Origin: Streptomyces aureus
GTDB lineage: Bacteria > Actinomycetota > Actinomycetes > Streptomycetales > Streptomycetaceae
DNA length: 64,000 nucleotides
Assembly (NCBI RefSeq): GCF_000725495.1
Contig: NZ_JNZD01000004.1
Span: 248,001 to 312,000 of the forward strand
Direction of reading: 5' to 3'
In this document: in pieces, positions 23,327-29,909 of the stretch
How the letters are laid out: every line of letters begins with the position of its first letter
Position numbering within the stretch: position 1 is the stretch's first letter
Notes under the pieces: generated by a model
The model's input: only the letters and a program-made list of their open reading frames with translations
What the model was told of the DNA's origin: nothing
Databases searched by the model: none
Translations under genes and position numbers: made by a program

Positions 23327-24190
23327 GTGACGACGACTGAACGATGGGACATGGGCGGCGACTTGAGCGTCGCGCGCATCGGGTACGGCACGATGAAGCT
23401 GACCGGCTGGCCGAGGGGCGAGCGGCCGGACCGGGAGACCTCCCTGGCGATCCTGCGGCGCGCCGTGGAGCTCGGGGTCAACCACATCGACACCTCGTAC
23501 TACTACGACCGGGACGGGGTCTCGGCGAACGAGCTGATCCGGGAGGCACTGCACCCCTATCCGGACGACCTGGTGATCGTGACCAAGGTGGGCGCGTTGG
23601 TGGAGGGCTCCGACATCGCCCTGCCCGCGGCCGAGAAGACGGGCCTGACCGCCGACAACCTGCGCCGGGGTGTCGAGGCGAACCTGCGCTCGCTCGGGCT
23701 GGACCGGATGGACGTGGTGAACCTCCGGATGGGCGACCTCGGCGGGAGCGACGCCGTGTCCCTGGCCGAGCCGCTGGAGGCGCTGCTGGCGCTGCGCGAG
23801 GAGGGCCTGATCCGGCACCTGGGCATCTCCAACGTCTCGGCGGACGACTTCGCCGAGGCCCGCAGGATCGCGCCGATCGCCTGCGTCCAGAACCTCTACA
23901 ACCTGGCCCAGCGCGGCGACGACCCGCTCGTCGACGCCTGCGCGGAGGCCGGGGTCGCCTACGTCCCCTTCTTCCCGGTCGGCGGCTTCCAGCCGGTCAC
24001 CGCCGAACACCTGGAGGCCGTGGCGGCCCGCCACGACGCGACCACGCCCCAGGTGGCCCTGGCCTGGCTCCTGGCCCGCTCGCCCAACATCCTCCTCATC
24101 CCCGGCACCGGCTCCCTGGCGCACCTGGAGGAGAACATCGCCGCCGGGTCGCTCGAACTGACCGCGGAGGACCTCGCCGAACTGGGGTGA
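23327..24190 (+). CDS. Aldo/keto reductase, Arg-for-His active-site variant
   Basis: A 287-aa soluble NADPH-dependent AKR. Asp and Tyr are in HIDTSYYYDRDG and Lys in IVTKVGA. The usual His of the tetrad is replaced: DVVNLRMGDLG where LxH is expected. The C-terminal IPGTGSLAHLEENIAA cofactor segment is intact. The GTG at 23327 sits behind AGGGTGG; a GTG 9 bp upstream is an alternative. It may be co-transcribed with the PucR gene. Substrate unknown; the missing His is common in one branch of bacterial AKRs and may shift substrate choice. Confidence 0.88.
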   Translation: MTTTERWDMGGDLSVARIGYGTMKLTGWPRGERPDRETSLAILRRAVELGVNHIDTSYYYDRDGVSANELIREALHPYPDDLVIVTKVGALVEGSDIALPAAEKTGLTADNLRRGVEANLRSLGLDRMDVVNLRMGDLGGSDAVSLAEPLEALLALREEGLIRHLGISNVSADDFAEARRIAPIACVQNLYNLAQRGDDPLVDACAEAGVAYVPFFPVGGFQPVTAEHLEAVAARHDATTPQVALAWLLARSPNILLIPGTGSLAHLEENIAAGSLELTAEDLAELG

Positions 24191-24317
24191 CCGGCGCCGG
24201 ACGATCCCTTCGCCGCCGTCTGCAACCGAAGCGGCCCCTATCGTGTCTCAGCACACGACCGGAGCGCCTGGGGACCGGAACACCCCGCGCGCCCCGTGTC
24301 CTGGGGAGGCAGGGGTC

Positions 24318-25973
24318 ATGAGCACATGGGCGGTACCGGGCTACGCCGAGTCCCGCGAGCTCGGTTCGGGGGCGAGCGGACGGGTCACGCTGGCCGTTCA
24401 CGAGGAGACCGGTCATCCGGTCGCGGTCAAGTACCTCAGTGACTCGCTGCGGACCCGGCCGGGCTTCGTGCAGGAGTTCCGCGCCGAGGCCCGGCTGCTC
24501 GGCGGGCTGCGCAGCGACCACGTGGCCGGTCTCTACGAGTACGTGGAGGGTCCCGAGGGCGCGGCCATCGTCATGGAACTGGTCGACGGGGTGTCGCTGC
24601 GGACCCTGCTCGGCCGGCAGGCCCCCCTGGAGCCGGAGGCGGCGCTCGTCCTCCTCAAGGGCTCGCTGCTCGGTCTCGCCGACGCCCACCGTCTCGGCGT
24701 GGTCCACCGCGACTACAAACCGGAGAACGTCCTCGTCCGCGCCGACGGCACGTCGAAACTCGTCGACTTCGGGATCGCCGCCACCGACGGCACCACCGCC
24801 GGTATCGCCGGCACCCCGTCGTACATGGCTCCCGAGCAGTGGACCGGCGCTCCGGCCTCACCGGCCGCCGACGTGTACGCGGCGACCGCGACGTTCTACG
24901 AGTGTCTGACCGGCCGCAAGCCCTACACGGGCGAGAACCTGGCCGAACTCGCGCTCCAGCACGTGGACGGGGTCATCCCCGCCGACGACGTCCCCGAACC
25001 CGTGCGCGCCCTCGTGCTGCGGGGTCTGGCCAAGACGCCCGAGCAACGGCCGGCCCACGCCGAGGACTTCGTCGCGGAGCTGGAGGCGACGGCCGGCGGG
25101 GCCTACGGTCCCGAGTGGGAGGAGCGCGGCCGCCGGCGTCTCGCGGCGCTCGCGGCCCTGTGTCTGCTCCTGGTCCCCGCTCCCGCCGCGCCTTCCATGC
25201 CCCGCCACGCGACGGACACGGCGCGCACGGTCCTCGGCCGGGTGCCGGACTGGCTCCGGGCCTGGCGGCCGAGCCTGCGCGGACTGCTCGTGTCGGGTGC
25301 GGCGCTCGTGGCCGCCCTCCTGCTGACGTACGGCATCGACCGGCACGCCCCCGACTTCGGCACCCCGCGCAGGGCCGCGGAGGCGCTGGCCACCACGAGC
25401 GCGCAGCCGGCCGGTGGCGGCGGCCCCACGGCGACGGCGGAACCCGGCTCCCCCACGCCGTCCTCCTCGGGGTCCCCGTCGGCTTCGCCCACCCCGTCCG
25501 GATCTGCCTCGGACGCCACCGCGCAGCCCACCGTGTCGGCGTCCGCGACCACCGACACCACCGCCTCGGCCACGGTCGCCCCTCCGACGACGACGGCCAC
25601 TCCGACGTCCGAGCCCTCCTCCTCGTCCCCGTCGCCCTCCCCCACCGTGAGCGTCAAGTCCGTCTCGTTCGGCGGCTTCCGGCAGACGGGCAATACGACG
25701 GCGGCGGCCACGGTCACCGTCACCACCGACGGAACGGGGCCCATCACCCTCACGGTCTCCTGGTCCACCGGCGAGGTCAGCGGGCAGCCCGGCACCCAGG
25801 ACGGGGCGGCCGACACGTACACGCGCAGCGGCGCGACCCAGTACACGATCGCCCTCGACCACACGTTCTCGGGCGCGGGCTGCTACTGGGGTGTACAGGC
25901 CCGCACCCAGCCGGCCTCCGCGGACGGCGGCGCCTTCCAGCAGCTTCTCACCCGGCGGTGCACGCTGACATGA
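24318..25973 (+). CDS. Membrane Ser/Thr protein kinase with C-terminal Ig-like sensor domain
   Basis: 551 aa. Kinase domain (about 8-260): GSGASGRV loop, Lys38, catalytic Asp132 in HRDYKPEN, Asp150 in DFG, activation-segment GTPSYMAPEQ. A short hydrophobic stretch (about 275-290) is followed by a strong membrane helix (about 322-342, LLVSGAALVAALLLTYGI). A long Ser/Thr/Pro linker and a roughly 105-residue beta-rich domain containing two Cys end the protein. If only the second helix spans the membrane, the last domain is extracytoplasmic. The ATG at 24318 follows GGGGAGGC; an upstream in-frame ATG at 24243 lacks this. Its stop overlaps the start of the next gene by ATGA, so the two are translationally coupled. 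Confidence 0.9.
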   Translation: MSTWAVPGYAESRELGSGASGRVTLAVHEETGHPVAVKYLSDSLRTRPGFVQEFRAEARLLGGLRSDHVAGLYEYVEGPEGAAIVMELVDGVSLRTLLGRQAPLEPEAALVLLKGSLLGLADAHRLGVVHRDYKPENVLVRADGTSKLVDFGIAATDGTTAGIAGTPSYMAPEQWTGAPASPAADVYAATATFYECLTGRKPYTGENLAELALQHVDGVIPADDVPEPVRALVLRGLAKTPEQRPAHAEDFVAELEATAGGAYGPEWEERGRRRLAALAALCLLLVPAPAAPSMPRHATDTARTVLGRVPDWLRAWRPSLRGLLVSGAALVAALLLTYGIDRHAPDFGTPRRAAEALATTSAQPAGGGGPTATAEPGSPTPSSSGSPSASPTPSGSASDATAQPTVSASATTDTTASATVAPPTTTATPTSEPSSSSPSPSPTVSVKSVSFGGFRQTGNTTAAATVTVTTDGTGPITLTVSWSTGEVSGQPGTQDGAADTYTRSGATQYTIALDHTFSGAGCYWGVQARTQPASADGGAFQQLLTRRCTLT

Positions 25974-26656
25974 GCGACAACCCCGGCGCCCCGGGCGCCC
26001 CTTCCTTCGACGACGACTACAGCGCGACCGTGCTGGCCAGTCATTGGATCCAGCGGCCGGACTCCCCCGACACGCTCGCCCTGAACGACGGGGCGACCCT
26101 CGCGCTGCCGGTAACCGGACCGGAGGGCACCAAGGTCGAGGATCCCCCGGCCGAGGGCGTCGCGCCCGACCGGGTCGAGGGCACCCTGCTGCGCTTCGGG
26201 CCGGGCGTGAACGCCGACACGATGCGCCGGCTCGGCGCGGCCCCGGTGGCCACGCCCGTACGTCGCCGGACCTGGCGCCGCCAGGCGCTGCCGGCCGTGG
26301 TGCTGCTGGCCGTCCTCGCCTTCCTCCTGTGGCACCGCGCCACGCCGTCCCTCGGCGTGGACGACGTCGAGGTGGCGGCCCAGCGGACCTCCCCCGGGTG
26401 CGGCGGGACCGCCGACATCACCGGCACGGTCACGACCAACGGCAGGCCCGGCGAACTGTCCTACCGCTGGGTCCGCAGCGACGGCACCTCCTCCAAGGTG
26501 CTGCACGAGGACGTGACGCTCCATCAGAAGCGGGCGAGGCTGCACTTGTTGTGGACGTTCCAGGGCGAGGGACGCTACGAGGCACGGGCCGAGCTGCACC
26601 TGCTCTCGCCCGTGCGCCGCACCGTCTCGACGGAGTTCACCTACCAGTGCCCGTGA
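25970..26656 (+). CDS. Single-pass membrane protein coupled to the kinase; same type of C-terminal domain
   Basis: 228 aa, no named family. The N-terminal 105 residues are acidic, cytoplasmic and rich in Ser/Thr/Asp (possible kinase substrate). One membrane helix follows (about 104-121, ALPAVVLLAVLAFLLWH), then a roughly 105-residue outer domain. That domain resembles the one at the end of the preceding kinase: ITGTVTTNGRPGELSYRW here against VTVTTDGTGPITLTVSW there, and LLWTFQGEGRYEARA against LDHTFSGAGCYWGVQA, both ending in a lone Cys. The start ATG overlaps the kinase stop (ATGA). A role as partner or co-receptor of the kinase is inference. Confidence 0.8.
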   Translation: MSDNPGAPGAPSFDDDYSATVLASHWIQRPDSPDTLALNDGATLALPVTGPEGTKVEDPPAEGVAPDRVEGTLLRFGPGVNADTMRRLGAAPVATPVRRRTWRRQALPAVVLLAVLAFLLWHRATPSLGVDDVEVAAQRTSPGCGGTADITGTVTTNGRPGELSYRWVRSDGTSSKVLHEDVTLHQKRARLHLLWTFQGEGRYEARAELHLLSPVRRTVSTEFTYQCP

Positions 26657-26710
26657 GGGGCCGGGGATCAGGAGCGGGAAGCCCCGTCACCCGGCCTCGT
26701 CCGGCGGGCT

Positions 26711-27082
26711 TCAGGCGCTCGGCGGCGTGCAGCCGCTCAGGCCGGTGACGTAGTTGAGCTGGGGGCCGTACCCGGCGAAGGTGGCGATCGCCCGGGGATC
26801 CAGGGTGCGGCACGGGGCACCCTGCCCGTCGGTGTACTGGACGGTGACGTCCACGGTGGTGTCGCAGTCGTTGACGACGGTCGTGTAGCGCCAGTCGCTG
26901 TAGTAGTGGACGCAGTCGGGTACGGGGGCCGGGTCGGCCGCCTGGCCGGCGGGAACGGACCGGCCGCCGTCCCGCGCCTGCGCCGGTGCCCCGGCGGCGC
27001 CCAGCAGCCCCAGAACGGCGACGGACAGACCCAGCGCCGCGCTGAGCCCGCGCGGGTGGACGGAGCGGCTGGTGGTGAACAT
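26711..27082 (-). CDS. Secreted alpha-amylase inhibitor, tendamistat family
   Basis: A 123-aa precursor with a signal peptide (about 1-35) and a mature domain that fits tendamistat closely. Cysteines 57, 73, 91 and 118 have spacings 16, 18 and 27, against 16, 18 and 28 in tendamistat (C11-C27, C45-C73). The inhibitory Trp-Arg-Tyr triad is present at 64-66 (SDWRY; SWRY in tendamistat), 7 residues after the first Cys exactly as in the archetype. Known members block animal and some insect alpha-amylases by inserting this triad into the active site. The start ATG 27080-27082 follows AAGGA. A TGCAA repeat array lies 57-93 bp upstream. It is convergent with the kinase pair. Confidence 0.88.
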   Translation of the reverse strand: MFTTSRSVHPRGLSAALGLSVAVLGLLGAAGAPAQARDGGRSVPAGQAADPAPVPDCVHYYSDWRYTTVVNDCDTTVDVTVQYTDGQGAPCRTLDPRAIATFAGYGPQLNYVTGLSGCTPPSA

Positions 27083-27439
27083 GGTGGCGTCCTTCGGGTC
27101 GGCGGGAGCGGCGGCCGTGGAGCCGCGGCGCGTGCCACCTTGCAACGCCTGCAAGACTTGCGCAAAGTCCTGCAACAATTTTCAGTCGCGGGTGAACGCT
27201 CAACCGCGTCGGTGCCGTTCACCTGGTTGTTCCGAGCCGGGACTTGCGCCTGCCTCGGCTCGTCATGGGTCCGCCGCGCGGCGGACCGGCGTGTCCGCCG
27301 CGCCCCGAGGGCGCGCCGAGGTCGGGAGGGGCCGCGGCGGCAAGGTGCCGGAGGGCCACGAAGGACGGTCGGCCCGGTGCGGGCGGGACCGTGGTCCAGC
27401 CGGGCACGAGGGAGCCCGTGACCGGCTGCGAAGAACGTC
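27083..27439. other. Intergenic region upstream of the amylase inhibitor
   Basis: 357 bp between two minus-strand genes. Apart from the TGCAA array there is no gene or repeat I can support. Confidence 0.5.
27139..27175 (-). promoter_or_regulatory. TGCAA repeat array upstream of the amylase inhibitor (MalR/Reg1-like sites?)
   Basis: CTTGCA-ACGCC-TGCAAG (27139-27155) is a perfect 6-bp inverted repeat. It is followed by the near-palindrome GACTTGCGCAAAGTC (27155-27169) and another TGCAA at 27171-27175. The TGCAA/GCGCAA elements recur about every 10 bp, one helical turn. Streptomyces amylase promoters carry TTGCAA-type repeats bound by the LacI-family regulator MalR/Reg1; likeness is from memory, not alignment. 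Confidence 0.6.
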
Positions 27440-28048
27440 TCAGCCGCGCGATCTGCCCTGGTCACGACGGCCCTGCCGGGGCTGCGTGCGGCCCCGTCCG
27501 CCGGACCGGCGGCGGGACGGCGCCGGGGGCGCGTCCGCGCTGTTGAACCCGGGCCCGCTCGGGGCGCTGAACCCGCCGGGAACCGCCGGAGCGACCGCGG
27601 GGGCACCGGCGGTGGCCGCCGGGGCGGAGGGCGCGGAGGGGGTACGTGTACGGGGCAGCGCCCGGCCCACCACGCGGGTGTGCGTCATCAACGGGGCACA
27701 GGCGGCGCAGACTTCCATCAGCGTCCACACCTGGGCAATGGCCGGATCATGGCGCAGCACCAGCAGCACACTGCCCATGCAGTGCACCTGGGTGCCCTCG
27801 TGGGAGGCGCACTGCGTCTGCCGGCAGGCGCAGGCGGCGTCGGCGTGGACGGTGGCGGCACGCGCGTGCGCGCCGACATGGGCCTCGGCGAACCGGCGCA
27901 GTGCGGCGAGGTCACGGGACCGGGGCGGCATGGCGCAGGGAGAGGAGCAGGTGACCGAAGCGGTGCGGTCGCTGTGGCCCGAGATACGGACGGTCCACGT
28001 GCGTCCCGGACGTCGCACGGCAGGTGATTCGGAGTGTGGGAGGTCCAA
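27440..28048 (-). CDS. Cys-rich conserved hypothetical protein with Pro/Ala tail
   Basis: About 202 aa, no known function. The core (about residues 15-135) has Cys/His clusters that could bind zinc: TCSSPC, ACACRQTQC, SHEGTQVHC and EVCAACAPL, around VLRHDPAIAQVWTLMEVC. The C-terminal 70 residues are low-complexity Pro/Ala/Gly then Arg-rich. The start is uncertain: I favour the TTG at 28046-28048, nine bases after GAAGGA; an ATG lies upstream (28129) without a ribosome site and another inside (MPPRSRD). It is first of three small minus-strand genes with Cys-rich or DUF products. Confidence 0.6.
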   Translation of the reverse strand: MDLPHSESPAVRRPGRTWTVRISGHSDRTASVTCSSPCAMPPRSRDLAALRRFAEAHVGAHARAATVHADAACACRQTQCASHEGTQVHCMGSVLLVLRHDPAIAQVWTLMEVCAACAPLMTHTRVVGRALPRTRTPSAPSAPAATAGAPAVAPAVPGGFSAPSGPGFNSADAPPAPSRRRSGGRGRTQPRQGRRDQGRSRG

Positions 28049-28327
28049 GACCGGCAGTCCTTCGGCAGTGGGAGTTCGCGCAGATGCGCATGGAGTTTCT
28101 TTACCCGCGCGGGCCGGTCCGTCATTCACCGGTGGGCCGCGAGCGTCCTCGAATCTACGAGCGATGGCGTGCGCGGGCCCGGACTGCTGTCGCGCGGGAT
28201 TGCGATCTTCCCACAGCGGCGCATCGGACGAGTTCGACCCGCCTGGGGCCCCTGAGGATAACCCCGCCGCGACCCGTGTGACCTGGGGGGTGGGTGAAAT
28301 CTTCTCCGGCCGCGCCGGGCCCGCCCC

Positions 28328-28585
28328 TCAGCGTCCGGTGCGCCCGCGCGTGACGCGGCTCCAGAAGGAACGGGTGGCACCGAATCCGGTCTCGTGGGAC
28401 CACACATGGGTGCAGGACGGACACTGCAGGTGGAGCAGGCTTCCGGTGGTGGAGAGCAGGTAGCGCCAGTGGTCGGAGCACGACCGCCGCTGCTCGCAGG
28501 AGGCGCAGCCGCGGCTGTCGGCGCAGTTCGGGCACGCCACCCAGGCGCGCCGTCCGACGTCCGCCCCCGGGTCAAGCGGCAGCAC
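28328..28585 (-). CDS. Small zinc-ribbon-like protein
   Basis: About 85 aa. Cysteine pairs ACPNCADSRGCASC and LQCPSCTHVW, with RRSCSDHWRYLLS between, look like one or two zinc ribbons. No enzymatic domain. The GTG at 28583-28585 has GGAG 7 nt upstream and overlaps the end of the preceding gene by 14 bp, suggesting coupling; a GTG 27 bp further upstream is possible. Zinc binding is inferred from the Cys pattern; the role is unknown. Confidence 0.7.
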   Translation of the reverse strand: MLPLDPGADVGRRAWVACPNCADSRGCASCEQRRSCSDHWRYLLSTTGSLLHLQCPSCTHVWSHETGFGATRSFWSRVTRGRTGR

Positions 28586-28886
28586 GGCCGTCTCCACGGC
28601 GGGGAAGCACACCGGCCGCGACGAGGTCGTCGTACACGCGCTGCTGCTCGTCGTCGAGGCCGGAGTACAGGAGCGCGTACGCGGCCTCCTCCTGGCGCAT
28701 CACCTCGACCGGGTCCCAGTCCGGACCGAGGACGGCCAGGACCTGGGCCTGCCGCAGGACCTCCTGGGCGGTGAGGTCGACGTCGAACGCGACCAGCCCG
28801 GAGGCGTCCGGCCGCCCGGTACCCGTGGGACGCGGCGCTCCGGCGCCGTCGGGGCCGTTCGGGAGCGGGGTGTTTCGTGGGGCCAT
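28572..28886 (-). CDS. DUF6400-like small protein
   Basis: 104 aa. A variable Pro/Gly/Thr-rich N-terminus is followed by a conserved core FDVDLTAQEVLRQAQVLAVLGPDWDPVEVMRQEEAAYALLYSGLDDEQQRVYDDL (motif only: LTAxEVxRxAxVxAxLGxDWDP). I associate it with the DUF6400 group of Streptomyces from memory. The start ATG is at 28884-28886. It overlaps the zinc-ribbon gene downstream. Confidence 0.72.
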   Translation of the reverse strand: MAPRNTPLPNGPDGAGAPRPTGTGRPDASGLVAFDVDLTAQEVLRQAQVLAVLGPDWDPVEVMRQEEAAYALLYSGLDDEQQRVYDDLVAAGVLPRRGDGRAAA

Positions 28887-29221
28887 GGGAGAGAACTTAG
28901 GAATGCCTTCCTTGTCGGGACAAGAGGAGGTGGGCGAAGTCACAGCAGGTCGGGGCCGTGCCGACGGATCCGCGACCGGCCCCAGGACCCGTCCGCGAGG
29001 CCCCACGGGTTCGGCGTGCCAACCTCGTCGGGGACCCCCACGGATGCGGTGTTCCGGCCTCGCCGGGCACCCCCGCAGGTGCGGCGCTCCGGCCTCGCCG
29101 GGCCGCGCGAGGGCCTCAGGAGCGGCGGGTGTTCACGGATCTCCCACATATCCGTCATCAGCCGATCACATGATCGGTATGCTCCTGGGGCTCCATCCGC
29201 ACCATCGAGGGGGGATTCCTC
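28887..29221. other. Divergent intergenic region
   Basis: 335 bp before the lamin-tail gene, containing the 35-bp tandem repeats and no credible gene. Confidence 0.55.
29000..29104. repeat. Three 35-bp tandem repeats
   Basis: Units 29000-29034, 29035-29069 and 29070-29104, with the shared core CCCCACGG.TGCGG.G.TCCGGCCTCGCCGGG (dots variable). Units two and three are closest. Confidence 0.75.
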
Positions 29222-29719
29222 ATGCGCATCCGCACGGCCCTGGCCGTCACCGCCGCCGCTGCCGGCACGTTCGCCGCCATCGCCGCGGCCCCGGCCCAGG
29301 CCACCGAGTACTCGTCCGCGCTGAAGATCAAGGGCGTCCAGTACGACGCTCCCGGCCGGGACTCCAACAGCTGCTCCAGCGGCAACACCCGCGACGAGTA
29401 CCTGACGATCAAGAACTACTCGGCCGGTACGACCGTCAACCTGAAGGGTTACGTCGTCAAGGACGCCACGGGCAACAAGTTCACCTTCCCGGCGAACCAC
29501 TACCTGGAGCCCGGGGACTACGTGAAGCTCCGCGGCGGCCACGGCACCGACTCGGACGCCGGCAACGTCGTCTACCGCCAGAACTGCAACTTCATCTGGA
29601 ACAACGACAAGGACAGCATCTACCTGTACAAGTCGTCCGGCGCCCACGCCGACTCCCACGCTTACACCAAGTCGGCCAACGACCGGGACGGCAACGGCTA
29701 CATCACGTTCCACGGCTGA
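29222..29719 (+). CDS. Secreted lamin-tail-domain (LTD) protein
   Basis: A 165-aa precursor: signal peptide (about 1-27, AQA/TEY) followed by a single lamin tail domain, the Ig-like fold seen in YLTIKNYSAGTTVNLKGYVVKDATGN, PANHYLEPGDYVKLRGGHGTD and FIWNNDKDSIYLYKSSG. Two Cys (SNSCSS, RQNCNF) may pair. In bacteria, LTDs are often attached to secreted nucleases or hydrolases; here it stands alone, so a binding or structural role outside the cell is likely. The start ATG 29222 follows GAGGGGGG. An 18-bp hairpin ends the unit. Confidence 0.88.
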   Translation: MRIRTALAVTAAAAGTFAAIAAAPAQATEYSSALKIKGVQYDAPGRDSNSCSSGNTRDEYLTIKNYSAGTTVNLKGYVVKDATGNKFTFPANHYLEPGDYVKLRGGHGTDSDAGNVVYRQNCNFIWNNDKDSIYLYKSSGAHADSHAYTKSANDRDGNGYITFHG

Positions 29720-29739
29720 GCCGGGCACCGAGGACACCG

Positions 29740-29785
29740 ACCGCCCCGGGCGGAACGGCCGCGAGGTCGTTCCGCCCGGGGCGGT
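29740..29785 (+). terminator. Terminator of the LTD gene
   Basis: A perfect 18-bp stem (29740-29757 with 29768-29785) and 10-nt loop, 20 bp after the stop. Confidence 0.85.
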
Positions 29786-29909
29786 TCCCGTCCGGATCCG
29801 CGTCGCGACAGGTCTGACCGGGGCGATCGGGGGCAGACGGCGGTGAACCCGGGAGGAGGCGCGGCCCGGGCGGAATCCGGACGCACCGCGCTGCCCCTGG
29901 GAGTCCCCG

